Shown piece by piece: positions 1-8,300 of a stretch of DNA of 64,000 nucleotides. The stretch is taken from NCBI RefSeq assembly GCF_024437735.1, contig NZ_JANFQO010000001.1, forward strand, positions 372,001 through 436,000, in the 5' to 3' direction. Source of the stretch: Tahibacter harae. Its GTDB lineage: Bacteria; Pseudomonadota; Gammaproteobacteria; Xanthomonadales; Rhodanobacteraceae. The stretch's first letter is position 1; every line of letters starts with the position of its first letter. The notes beneath the pieces were generated by a model. It was not told where the DNA came from. It saw only the letters and a program-made list of their open reading frames with translations, and ran no database searches. Made by a program: the position numbers and the translations under genes.

Positions 1-2
1 AG

Positions 3-1631
3 TGGCTGACCCTGCCTGCGCTGCACAGCATTCCGCGCGAACTGCGCCATGTGATCGCCCGCGCCACCGATGTGGAGCGCGCGCGGCGCTACGGCTCGGC
101 CCAGGCCCTGGCCGAGGATCTGGCCAATTTCCGCAGCCATCTGCCGCTGGCTGCGGTGCCGGCCACGCGCGCCTACCTGGTGGCCAAGTTCGTGCGCCGC
201 CACCGCCTGCCGCTGGCGGCCGGCGCGGCAGTGGTCGCGGCGCTGGTAGTCGGCCTGGGCGCAGCCCTCTTCGCCTTGCAGCAGGCCCGGGCCGAGCGCG
301 AACGCGCCGAACAGGCCGCCGCCAGCGCCACGCGCGAAGCCGCGCGCAGCCGCGGCATGGCCGATTTCCTCGGCAACGTGCTGGCCGGCATAGAACCCGA
401 ACAGGCGCGCGGCCAGGACACCCGCCTGCTGCGCCAGGTGCTGGACCAGGCCGCGGCGGGCGCCCAGCGCGACCTCGCCGGCGATGCGGCCCAGCTGGCC
501 GAGATCGAATCCACCATAGGCCGTGCCTACCGCTCCATCGCCGAACTGGACAAGGCCGAGGAATTCCTCGCCCGCGCGCTGCAGCGCCAGCAGGCCCTGT
601 TCGGTGCGGATGCGGAAACCACGCTGCAGACCGAGCGCTACCTGCTCTGGTCCATCGCCGACCACGGCCGCGAGAACGACGCCTTGCCGCGCGCCCGCGC
701 CCTGCGCGAGCGCAGCGAAAAGGCACTGGGCGCGAACGCACGCGAAACCCTGCTGCAGGATCTGGCCACCGGCTGGTTCGAATACCTGGCCGGCAATATG
801 AAACCGGCCGAAACCCATCTGCGCGCCGCCAGCGAAGGCCTCAGCGCGCTGGCCGGCGCGGAAGACCCCAAGGCGCTGGACGCCACCGGCCGCCTCGGCG
901 TGGTGCTGGCCGATTCCGGCCAGTACGAAGCTGCGCGCCCGCTGTACGACCGCGTGCTGGCCGGCTACGGCAAATTGTTCGGTCCGGAGGATCCGCGCAC
1001 CCTGGGCGTGCACAACAGCCTGGGCATTCTGGCCATGCAACAGCGCCGCTACGCCGATGGCGAAGCCGAATTCCGCCCGATGCTGCCGATCTACGAACGC
1101 CTGTACGGCGCCGACCATCCGCAAACCCTGGCGCTGGTACTGAACATGTCCGGCGCGCTGCGCCAGCAGGGCAAGGTGGCCGAATCCGGCCCCTATTACC
1201 GACGCGCCTACGAAGGCATGAAGGCGCGCTACGGCGGCGACAACCTGCGCACGCTGATCGCGCAGAACAACCTGGCCAATTATCTGATCGACGCCGGCGA
1301 AGCCGGCAACGCCGTCGCGCTGGCGCAGGAAGCCGTGGCGCGCGCCCGCGAAACGTACGCGAGCAACCGCATCGTGCTCGGCGAATTCCATTTCACCCTG
1401 GGCAAGGCCCTGCTCGCCGCCGGCAAGCCCGCGGATGCGGAAGCCGAACTCAAGACCGCCTGGGAAATGCGCTCGGGCGAAATGGGCGCCGAAGCCGAGG
1501 ATGCGCGCGATGTGGCGCGCAAGCTGGCCGAACTCTATCGCGCGCAGAAACGCGAGGCGGCGGCACTGGAATGGCAGGGCAAGGCAGAGGCGGCAGCCAA
1601 GGACGCGGCCAAAACTGCCGCGGGAAAATAA
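3..1631 (+). CDS. Serine/threonine protein kinase with C-terminal TPR region (5' end outside window)
   Basis: The frame enters from the left edge, so the start and most of the kinase domain are not visible. The first visible residues match the end of a Hanks-type kinase domain: ELRHVIARA, then VERARRYGSAQALAEDL, where relatives carry the 'RY.sa.aLa.DL' element. One membrane span follows at about visible residues 70-93. After it comes an Ala/Glu/Arg-rich helical stretch and a run of TPR-like helical pairs to the end (542 visible residues). The family phosphorylates proteins in the cytoplasm and presents TPRs outside the membrane; substrates cannot be read from the sequence. No partner gene is evident: the next gene lies on the other strand. 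The family call is firm, the role unknown. Confidence 0.85.
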   Translation, partial: WLTLPALHSIPRELRHVIARATDVERARRYGSAQALAEDLANFRSHLPLAAVPATRAYLVAKFVRRHRLPLAAGAAVVAALVVGLGAALFALQQARAERERAEQAAASATREAARSRGMADFLGNVLAGIEPEQARGQDTRLLRQVLDQAAAGAQRDLAGDAAQLAEIESTIGRAYRSIAELDKAEEFLARALQRQQALFGADAETTLQTERYLLWSIADHGRENDALPRARALRERSEKALGANARETLLQDLATGWFEYLAGNMKPAETHLRAASEGLSALAGAEDPKALDATGRLGVVLADSGQYEAARPLYDRVLAGYGKLFGPEDPRTLGVHNSLGILAMQQRRYADGEAEFRPMLPIYERLYGADHPQTLALVLNMSGALRQQGKVAESGPYYRRAYEGMKARYGGDNLRTLIAQNNLANYLIDAGEAGNAVALAQEAVARARETYASNRIVLGEFHFTLGKALLAAGKPADAEAELKTAWEMRSGEMGAEAEDARDVARKLAELYRAQKREAAALEWQGKAEAAAKDAAKTAAGK

Positions 1632-1776
1632 ACTCCTGACGGCACAGCGGTCCGCTGTGCGGGCGCGGCATTGCGCGAACGTGTTGCGCAAGCCGCGTCG
1701 GACAAGTCTCAGTGCTGCATTCAGTGCCGCCGGAAGGCTGTTCTGCCGATACCGGATCTTTTCCGAACCGGTCGCA

Positions 1777-2322
1777 CTACTGCACGCTCTGACGCCGCGC
1801 GCGCCATTCCTCGCGCGTCTGTCCCCAGGCGTCGATGGTCATGGTGTCGTACGGCGCCGGCAGCGCGACACGGCGCAGATTGCGCGCGCCCAGCCGCTGC
1901 GCCACGCGCTGCGAGGGCTCGTTGTCCGGGTCTATACAGTGGATGATCTCGCTCCAGCCCAGATTGTCGAAGGCCCAGTCCATTGCCGCGGCCGCGGCTT
2001 CGACCGCATAGCCCTTGCCCTGCGCCGCGGAACTCAGCCCCCAGCCCACTTCCGTGCCCGGCCAGTCCGCCGGCATCCACGGGCCTATGCGGCCCAGCCA
2101 GCGGCCGCTTTCTTTCTCGATCACCGAGAACATGGCAAAGCCCTGCAGCTGCCAGGAACCTGCCATGGTCATCAGCGCACGCCAGGCGGCGGAACGGCTC
2201 TGCACACCGCCGAGAAACTTCATGCACTCTGGATCGGCGGCGAATTCGGCCCAGCCGTCGAGATCTTCGAGCAGGGGCGGACGCAGCAGCAGGCGCGGGG
2301 TGTGGACTTGCAGAATCGCCAT
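1777..2322 (-). CDS. GNAT family N-acetyltransferase (RimJ/RimL-like)
   Basis: This 181-residue protein opens with TPRLLLRPPLLEDLDGWAEF, the usual beginning of RimJ/RimL-type GNAT enzymes. It keeps the acetyl-CoA loop region (GWGLSSAAQGKGYAVEAA, with the Q-G-KGYA version of Q/RxxGxG/A) at about residues 93-110 and ends with the NEPSQRVAQRLGARNLRR element common in this subfamily. The ATG at 2322 is chosen because GGGAG lies about 9 bases upstream and homology starts immediately; the open frame extends further but has no family similarity there. It probably transfers an acetyl group to an amine on a protein or small molecule; the substrate is not predictable. It stands alone, convergent with the kinase gene. 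Confidence 0.85.
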   Translation of the reverse strand: MAILQVHTPRLLLRPPLLEDLDGWAEFAADPECMKFLGGVQSRSAAWRALMTMAGSWQLQGFAMFSVIEKESGRWLGRIGPWMPADWPGTEVGWGLSSAAQGKGYAVEAAAAAMDWAFDNLGWSEIIHCIDPDNEPSQRVAQRLGARNLRRVALPAPYDTMTIDAWGQTREEWRARRQSVQ

Positions 2323-2524
2323 GGCGTACTCCCGTTGCGGAAACGGCCGATTATGCGCCGTTGCATCCCGCCTGGCAGGGATGAAGCGAAGGTCGCTGCG
2401 CTGCGCAACGGCCAGGTGGCGCAAGGGATTCCCGGCCGGCTGGGCGTGCATATGCGCGAGCGATGCGCGCCTGCTGCAACGGCCATAGCTGGCAGCAGGC
2501 GCGGATTGCAGAGTCCCATTGCGG

Positions 2525-2555
2525 GACAAAGGCGCCGCCGGCAAGCGGCGGCGCC
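2525..2555 (-). terminator. Rho-independent terminator after gcdH
   Basis: A 10-bp perfect stem (GGCGCCGCCG with CGGCGGCGCC) encloses a 5-base loop and, read on the minus strand, is followed by TTTGTC. It starts 8 bases past the gcdH stop codon. Confidence 0.7.
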
Positions 2556-2562
2556 CGCACGA

Positions 2563-3735
2563 TCAGAATGCGTTGATGCCGGTGAGTTCGCGGCCTACGA
2601 CCAGCTGGTGCACGGTCTCCGTGCCTTCGTAGGTGATGACCGATTCCAGGTTCAGCGCATGGCGGATCGCGCTGTACTCGGTGGTGATGCCGGCGCCGCC
2701 GAGGATGTCGCGGCATTCGCGCGCGATGTCCAGCGCCATGCGCACGTTGTTCCACTTGGCCAGCGAGACCTGGGTCGGCTGCATCTTGCCGGCGTCCTTG
2801 AGGCGGCCCAGCTGCAGCGACAGCAGCTGCGCCTGGGTGATGCGGCGGGCCATGTCGGCCAGCTTGAGCTGCACCGCCTGGGTTGCGGCGATGGGCTTGT
2901 TGAACAGGATGCGCGTCTTGGAATACTCGGTTGCTTCCTGCAGGCAGGCGATGGCGGCGCCGATCGGGCCCCAGGTGATGCCGTAGCGGGCCTGGGTCAG
3001 GCAGCCCAGCGGGCCCTTGAGGCCGCGCACGTTGGGCAGGCGGTTGGCTTCGGGCACGCGCACGTTGTCGAAGAACAGGCCCGAAGTGACCGAGGCGCGC
3101 AGGCTCATCTTCTTGTGGATTTCCTGCGCCACGAAGCCGGGCATGCCCTTCTCGACGATGAAGCCCTGAATGCCTTCCTCGGTCTGCGCCCAGACCACGG
3201 CGATATGCGCCAGGTTGCCGTTGGTAATCCACATCTTGGCGCCGTTGATGACCCAGTCGCCACCGTCGCGCCTGGCGTTGGTCTTCATGTTGGCCGGATC
3301 GGAGCCGCCGTGCGGCTCGGTCAGGCCGAAGCAGCCGATGACCTTGCCCGCGGCCATCTGCGGCAGCCAGCGCTGGCGCTGCTCTTCGCTGCCGTAGGCG
3401 TAGATCGGATACATGCACAGCGAGGACTGTACCGAGGCGAAGCTGCGGATGCCCGAGTCGCCGCGCTCCAGCTCCTGGCAGATCAGGCCGTAGCTGACGC
3501 CGTTCATGCCGGCGCAACCGTATTCGGTCGGCAGCGACGAACCCAGCAGGCCCAGTTCGGCCATTTCCGGGATCAGATCCGTGGGGAACACGCCCTTGTC
3601 GAAGCAGTCGCCGATGATCGGCAGCACGCGCTCGTTGGTGAAGCGGGCCACGGTGTCCTGCACCATGACTTCCTCTTCGGACAGCATGGAGCGGACGTCG
3701 TAGAGATCGTAGGGATTGAGCGTGCTGGCGGCCAT
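2563..3735 (-). CDS. gcdH: Glutaryl-CoA dehydrogenase
   Basis: The 390-residue protein is a full-length acyl-CoA dehydrogenase of the glutaryl-CoA type, which oxidises and decarboxylates glutaryl-CoA to crotonyl-CoA in lysine and tryptophan breakdown, passing electrons to ETF. Visible signatures are the FAD/substrate loop GCFGLTEPHGGSDPANM, WITNG, the subfamily stretch ARYGITWGPIGAAIACL, and the C-terminal YEGTETVHQLVVGRELTGIN. The catalytic base is Glu370 in YEGT. The length equals that of characterised GcdH enzymes. It is monocistronic, bounded by a strong terminator downstream. No LysR regulator or CoA-transferase lies next to it, unlike in some proteobacteria. Identification is confident. 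Confidence 0.95.
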   Translation of the reverse strand: MAASTLNPYDLYDVRSMLSEEEVMVQDTVARFTNERVLPIIGDCFDKGVFPTDLIPEMAELGLLGSSLPTEYGCAGMNGVSYGLICQELERGDSGIRSFASVQSSLCMYPIYAYGSEEQRQRWLPQMAAGKVIGCFGLTEPHGGSDPANMKTNARRDGGDWVINGAKMWITNGNLAHIAVVWAQTEEGIQGFIVEKGMPGFVAQEIHKKMSLRASVTSGLFFDNVRVPEANRLPNVRGLKGPLGCLTQARYGITWGPIGAAIACLQEATEYSKTRILFNKPIAATQAVQLKLADMARRITQAQLLSLQLGRLKDAGKMQPTQVSLAKWNNVRMALDIARECRDILGGAGITTEYSAIRHALNLESVITYEGTETVHQLVVGRELTGINAF

Positions 3736-3968
3736 GGAAATTCCGGGTTTCGGTGCGGGAAAAAGTGGGAGCCGGAACGCGCGCGCAGGCGCATTTTTCG
3801 GCAGCCCGGCATTCTAGCCAGCGCCCCGGCAAACTGGTATCGGCCCGGTGATTGGCCCCATCCATCCCGCGAATATTGGCGCCCCGCTGGCGCCATCGCC
3901 CGACCCTTGCACGTGCCGGCGCGGCGCCGCCTGCGTATGATGCCGGCTGCACCTGGCCGCGGACCGCA

Positions 3969-4811
3969 ATGCAAGTTCCCATACTGACCTATCACGGCGT
4001 CAATGTCGCCGGCAACGAATACGCCGGCAACGACCACGTCGCCTTCGCCGCCGATCTGGAACTGATCCACGCCCTGGGCCTGCGCATAGTCCCGGCGCAA
4101 TGGCTGGTCGACAACCTGCTCGGCCGCGCCGGGCACGATCTGCGACGCTGCGTGGTGCTGACCTGCGACGACGGCAGCAATTTCGACTACTACGACCTGG
4201 ATCATCCGGAACACGGCAGCCAGCGCAGCTTCTTCAACGCCCTGCTCGACTTCCGCCGCCGCCACGGCCGCGCCGCCCAGCCCGACCTGCACCTGACCGC
4301 CTTCGTCATCGCCGATCCGCAGGCGCGCGCGCGCATGGATGTCTCCTGCCTGGTCGGACGCAACTGGATGCAGCAGGAATGGTGGCGCGCCGCCCAGGCC
4401 AGCGGCCTGATCGGCATAGAGAACCACAGCTGGGACCACAACCATCCCTGCCTGGATTCGCCCGGCCCGCACGGCCTGGCACGCGGCGATTTCCACGCCG
4501 TGGCGAGCGAGGAACAGGCCGAGTTCGAGATCACCCAGGCACAGGAATACATCGCTGCGCAGATGGCGCCGCGGCAGCCGCGCCTGTTCTGCTATCCCTT
4601 CGGCCACGTCAACGATTTCCTCAGCCGCGACTGGCTGCCGCGGCGCGGCCCCGAAGTCGGCCTGGACGCGGCCTTCGGCGACGGCGCCACGCCGGTGAAT
4701 GCGGACAGCGACCGCTGGAACCTGCCGCGGTATATCTGCGGCTGGCATTGGCGTTCACCCGAACAGCTGCGCGATACCCTGCTCGCCGCCGCGGATGTCG
4801 CCGCAGCCTAG
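3969..4811 (+). CDS. Polysaccharide deacetylase (NodB-like) family protein
   Basis: The 280-residue protein begins PILTYHGVN, followed by a CDDGS motif (Asp67-Asp68-Gly69, the metal-binding/catalytic motif 1 of carbohydrate esterase 4 enzymes). It has ENHSWDHNHP at 151-160, which supplies the two histidines of motif 2, and CYPFGH near residue 208, corresponding to motif 3. No signal peptide is visible, so it may act in the cytoplasm or on a lipid-linked or soluble sugar. The ATG at 3969 is used because family similarity begins at residue 3. Chain order fits the family, but the substrate (peptidoglycan, poly-GlcNAc or other) is unknown. Divergent from gcdH. Confidence 0.8.
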   Translation: MQVPILTYHGVNVAGNEYAGNDHVAFAADLELIHALGLRIVPAQWLVDNLLGRAGHDLRRCVVLTCDDGSNFDYYDLDHPEHGSQRSFFNALLDFRRRHGRAAQPDLHLTAFVIADPQARARMDVSCLVGRNWMQQEWWRAAQASGLIGIENHSWDHNHPCLDSPGPHGLARGDFHAVASEEQAEFEITQAQEYIAAQMAPRQPRLFCYPFGHVNDFLSRDWLPRRGPEVGLDAAFGDGATPVNADSDRWNLPRYICGWHWRSPEQLRDTLLAAADVAAA

Positions 4812-4942
4812 GCCACGGGCTGCCGCTGTAGAAAAAAATTCGATTCCTTCAACGCCCCGGTGCGACGGAAGTGCGGCGGCGCGACGGGTGCTTCATCCCG
4901 CGCCGGCGTTGTGCCGCACGCAAGCCATACCGGCAGCGCAGA

Positions 4943-5479
4943 TCAGAACGCCCCCATCGCATGCACCTTCGCCACCAGCGCGCGGCGGTGGTTCTCGTGC
5001 AGCGGCTTGTGCCAGTTCACGATCAGGTGCTGGTGCTCGGTCTGGATGAAGCCGGCGGCCAGGGCCACTTCCAGGGCGCGGCGGTCGCCGCAGTGGCCGA
5101 AGAAGGCGTCGCAGCAACCGGCGTATTTGCGGAAGGCATATTTCAGCAGGTAGAACCACAGTCCGCCGGCGGCGCGCAGCGCGTCGCGCTGCTGCGGCAG
5201 CATCAGCCGCGCGGTGTTGCCGTCGGTGCAGGAGCCGCCGGAAAGATAGACGTCGCCGAACGGCATCATGTGGGAGAAGCCGGCCAGATGCAGGCCGCCG
5301 TCCGGGGCGCGGTAGAAGCCGACCAGGTGGCGCGGGATGCTCGGCGGCGGATGGCCGAACTTGCGCCGGAACAGGTCGGCGACGAGGAAATCCGCGCTGT
5401 CGATCTCGCTGATGGTGATGAAATCGTGCAGGGCCGGCGGCAGGATCTCGCGGGAATCGAACATTTCGCCGCTTTGCAT
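4943..5479 (-). CDS. Uncharacterised protein, paralogue of the 5532-6026 gene
   Basis: I do not recognise a named family for this 178-residue protein. It has no signal peptide or membrane span and is rich in aromatic and His residues. It aligns along its full length with its neighbour: DFI.I.E.D, P.H.V.F....DG, GD.YL.GG..TDG, QR.AL...GGL....L.Y.F, CGD.RAL......GF and a closing RR.L.AK...M.F are shared. The C-terminal CGDRRALEVALAAGFIQT followed by a hydrophobic strand is reminiscent of the last part of a GNAT fold, but no acetyl-CoA loop is obvious. The start at 5479 is supported by AAGGAGAAA about 7 bases upstream. Confidence 0.75.
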   Translation of the reverse strand: MQSGEMFDSREILPPALHDFITISEIDSADFLVADLFRRKFGHPPPSIPRHLVGFYRAPDGGLHLAGFSHMMPFGDVYLSGGSCTDGNTARLMLPQQRDALRAAGGLWFYLLKYAFRKYAGCCDAFFGHCGDRRALEVALAAGFIQTEHQHLIVNWHKPLHENHRRALVAKVHAMGAF

Positions 5480-5531
5480 CGGCTTTCTCCTTGGCGGGAA
5501 TGCGGCGCGGGCGCCGCGTCCGGTGGCTGGG

Positions 5532-6026
5532 TCAGAACGGCATGAAGCTCTTGGCTTTCGCGATCAGCTCGCGCCGGCGTTGCGGCGTGGGTTCGCGCTG
5601 CCAGGCGGCGAGCAGGTATTCGATGCCGGTCTCGGCGAATCCCAGCTTGGGCGTGGTCGCCAGCGCGCGCGCATCGCCGCAGCAGGTGAAGATGGCTTCG
5701 CAGCGCGCCCCCCAGCGCTGGAAACCGTAGCGCAGCGTGGCCAGCATCAGGCCGCCGTAGTCTTTCAGCGCAGCACGCTGATCTTCGCGCATGCCGCGCA
5801 GCAGGTCGCCGTCGGTGGCCGCGCCGCCAGCCAGGAAGATGTCGCCGCAGTCGGTGAAATGCACGTAGCTGACCGGCAGGAAACTGCCGTCGTCGCGCTT
5901 CCAGAATGCAACCACGTGGTGCGGAAAATCCGGTGCGCTGGCGCGGTAGTTGCGCTGGAACAGGGACTCCGCGAACGGCGGGCCCTGGTCGACCTCGGTG
6001 ACATGGATGAAATCGGCGATGCTCAT
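5532..6026 (-). CDS. Uncharacterised protein, tandem paralogue of the 4943-5479 gene
   Basis: This 164-residue protein, 52 bases upstream of its paralogue on the same strand, has the same order of conserved blocks (DFIHVTEVD, FPHHVVAFWKRDDGS, CGDIFLAGGAATDG, QRAALKDYGGLMLATLRYGF, CGDARAL, GFAETGIEYLL, RRRELIAKAKSFMPF). The shared Cys-Gly-Asp and Thr-Asp-Gly motifs are the best candidates for functional residues. The ATG at 6026 is the first Met at which similarity to the paralogue begins; the open frame continues upstream without similarity. Two genes probably arose by local duplication and may be co-transcribed. Function unknown. Confidence 0.75.
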   Translation of the reverse strand: MSIADFIHVTEVDQGPPFAESLFQRNYRASAPDFPHHVVAFWKRDDGSFLPVSYVHFTDCGDIFLAGGAATDGDLLRGMREDQRAALKDYGGLMLATLRYGFQRWGARCEAIFTCCGDARALATTPKLGFAETGIEYLLAAWQREPTPQRRRELIAKAKSFMPF

Positions 6027-6090
6027 GCGGTGCAGCCTGGCAGACGACTGGCCATGGTCGCACTGCGGCGCGGGGCGCACAACCGCTGCG

Positions 6091-7032
6091 CTAGCGCGGG
6101 GCGCAGGTATTGAACATGGCCTCGCCGCGGCGCTGCGCGGCGGCGCGGGCGGGCGCGTCCAGTTCCTTGGCCAGGTAGTCGAACTCGCCCTGCATGTTCT
6201 CGACGGCGACTGCCATCGCGCCCTGGGCGCGGTATTCGCGCAGCAGCGCATCGGCGGCGGCGGCGCGGTTGATCGCGTAGTCGCGCGGGTCCTTGCGCTC
6301 GAACAGGTATTTGCCGAAATCCAGCTGGGTTCGCAGCGCGTCGGGCACGCAGTGGGTCATGGCTTCGGCCAGGAAACGGCGCGCGAGATCGCGCCGGCGC
6401 AGGAACTCGTCGATCTGGGCAACGGCCTGGTGCTCGTCGAGCAGGGTGAATTCGTACAGCGCCTCCTGCACGTAGACCAGCTGGGCCGTGCCCGAACCGG
6501 TCGCGGCGGCCTTTTCCAGCCAGTCGACGCCGCTGCTGCGCAGCGGTTCCGGCACGGCTTTGCATTCGTCCAGCCGGCGCTGGTCCTCTTCCAGGCCGCG
6601 CCGGAGATTGGCCCTGAAATCCTCGGGATTTCCGACATAGGCCTGGGCCAGGTTGGCTTTCCTGTCCTCGATGTCGGCGTGGCCGTGCCGCAACACGTTG
6701 GCGCTGCAACGGTTCAGGCGGCGGCCCAGCTCCTGCATCGCGGCCACGTCGCCGCTCTCGGCGCGCTGCAGCAGTTCGTCCAGCACGGCGGCGAGCGATG
6801 TCGTGCGGATCAGATGCTGCGGCAACGGCGGCGGCTGCGGCGCCGCGGCGGACGGCGCCGCTGGCTGCGGCGGCGTATCCGCGGCGCCAGCGGTGGCGGC
6901 AACCCCAGGCACCGCCTCGGGCGGCGCGGCGGGCGCCGGCGGCGCCACGACGGGACTGCGCAGCGGCGCCGGCCACAGCCACCAGGCCAGAGCGAGCAGC
7001 GCCGCGGGCAGCGCAATCCAGGCTCGCTTCAT
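6091..7032 (-). CDS. Membrane-anchored helical (Sel1/TPR-like) protein, first of three related genes
   Basis: The 313-residue protein has a single N-terminal hydrophobic segment (residues about 4-22), a Pro/Ala linker (25-72) and a helical domain with the element GDVAAMQELGRRLNRC, which resembles a Sel1/TPR half-repeat. It closely parallels the gene at 8301-9272: DWLEKAAATGSG, AQIDEFLRRRDLARRFLAEA, and a C-terminal AAQRRGEAMFNTCAPR each have counterparts. Two conserved Cys may pair in the periplasm. Its start overlaps the stop of the upstream gene as ATGA, implying translational coupling. No enzyme motif is seen; a periplasmic scaffold is possible but unproven. Confidence 0.75.
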   Translation of the reverse strand: MKRAWIALPAALLALAWWLWPAPLRSPVVAPPAPAAPPEAVPGVAATAGAADTPPQPAAPSAAAPQPPPLPQHLIRTTSLAAVLDELLQRAESGDVAAMQELGRRLNRCSANVLRHGHADIEDRKANLAQAYVGNPEDFRANLRRGLEEDQRRLDECKAVPEPLRSSGVDWLEKAAATGSGTAQLVYVQEALYEFTLLDEHQAVAQIDEFLRRRDLARRFLAEAMTHCVPDALRTQLDFGKYLFERKDPRDYAINRAAAADALLREYRAQGAMAVAVENMQGEFDYLAKELDAPARAAAQRRGEAMFNTCAPR

Positions 7033-7961
7033 GGCGCTGCGACTCCGTTCTGGAAATCCTGGTAGATCTGCAGGCCGCGTTCGCGCGCCTGGGCTATCTG
7101 TGCGGGATCGAGACGCTGCGCGACGGTCTGCAGATACAGCTCGCGCAGGCGCGGCGGCCAGTCCTGGGCCGCAGCGGAGGCGAAAAATGCACTCATGTAC
7201 GCATAGGCGGCAAATGGATCGATGTTCTCCAGCGGCCCCGCCGCGTAGGCATCGGCCTGCAACAGGAGCGCGCGCGCCTCGCCGCGGCGCAGGGCCTGGC
7301 GCAGGAAAGCACGCGCCTTTTCCTTGCGCCGCTTGACTTCATCGGCATCCTGCAACATTTCCGCGGCGGCGCCGTAGTCGATGAAGGCGTGCTGGGCATA
7401 GTCGAGCATGGCCTGGACCTGGCCCGCGTCCGCTGCGCGTTCCAGCAGCGCCGGCACCTGTGCCATCTCGCGCCATTTCCATCGGGGACCGAGATTGGTA
7501 CAGCGCCGGGCCAGTTCCTGCTGCGACTGCTGCAGCATCAGCAACAGCAGCTCCGGCGGCGCCGGCACGCCGGCGACCAGGGGCGCTTCCACATTGCCGG
7601 CCAGGCCATTGACCACGGCCTCCTCGATTTTTTCCTGCGTAGCCGGCACATAGCGCCAGCAGTTGGCCAGGATGCCGCCGAGTTCGGCCGCCGCCGCGGC
7701 ATCGCCCGCCGCGGCGCGCTGGTCCAGCACGGCGCGGCGTTCGGCGAAGCTGGCGGCCTGCTCCGGCGCTGCCGCGGCAGCGGCCGCTGCTGCCGGCGGC
7801 TCAGCCGGCGGCGGTACTGCGGCTGCCGCGGTCGCTGGCGGCGCGGCGGAAGTAGCGGCCGCCGTTGCACCCTGCTGCGCCGGCTTCAGCCAGACATAGG
7901 CAAGCGCCGCCAGAAACGCGGCCGCAGCCAGCAGGAATACGAAACGGGCCTGGAACCGCAT
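7029..7961 (-). CDS. Membrane-anchored helical (Sel1/TPR-like) protein, second of three
   Basis: This 310-residue protein has the same plan as its neighbours: a short basic N-terminus (MRFQARF), one membrane span (about residues 8-24), a long Ala/Pro linker (about 30-75) and an alpha-helical domain. The stretch AAAGDAAAAAELGGILANC aligns with the GDxAAMQxLGxxLxxC element of the other two, but the rest is more diverged. It includes helical units such as ERAADAGQVQAMLDYAQHAF, typical of Sel1 repeats. It overlaps the downstream gene by the four bases ATGA. The ATG at 7961 is taken because it immediately precedes the hydrophobic anchor. No known function. Confidence 0.72.
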   Translation of the reverse strand: MRFQARFVFLLAAAAFLAALAYVWLKPAQQGATAAATSAAPPATAAAAVPPPAEPPAAAAAAAAAPEQAASFAERRAVLDQRAAAGDAAAAAELGGILANCWRYVPATQEKIEEAVVNGLAGNVEAPLVAGVPAPPELLLLMLQQSQQELARRCTNLGPRWKWREMAQVPALLERAADAGQVQAMLDYAQHAFIDYGAAAEMLQDADEVKRRKEKARAFLRQALRRGEARALLLQADAYAAGPLENIDPFAAYAYMSAFFASAAAQDWPPRLRELYLQTVAQRLDPAQIAQARERGLQIYQDFQNGVAAP

Positions 7962-8300
7962 CAGCTGCGCCCTGCCGTGGACGCGCTGCGCAACAGCGGC
8001 CTGACGAGGGCAGCCATTTGCACAAATCCCGGATTGCAGCCGCCGCGGTCCCGCGCAAGGCTGCCGGAAACCGCAAGGCCCGGCGGCGATGATCCTTGAC
8101 CGGACAGCGCCGCAACAGCAGCGGCAATCCGCCGGCACGGCATTGCGATCCGCTCATTGCTGCGAAATGCGACCGGCCGCTGCGGCCGTGCGGTCTGGCT
8201 GGCGTGGCTGAATTCGGCTGAGCGCATGAACACGGTCCCGGTAAACCGGTCCCGATGGTCGCACCGCACCGCAGACAGGACAACCGCGCCGCGGCGGAGA
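7962..8300. other. Intergenic gap between the second and third Sel1-like genes
   Basis: I see no gene here. The stretch next to 8301 resembles the one next to 6091 (both contain a GGTCGCAC, an ACAACCGC and a CTAGCG near the paralogues' stop codons), which suggests that the duplication carried flanking DNA along. A small inverted repeat, CCGGTAAACCGG, lies near 8239-8250. A promoter for the 7961 gene should lie here, but no convincing -35/-10 pair stands out. Confidence 0.4.

Noticed and set aside
1435-3987. An 850-codon plus-strand frame across the GNAT and gcdH genes
   Set aside because: It crosses two genes that are certain on the minus strand and has shadow composition throughout.
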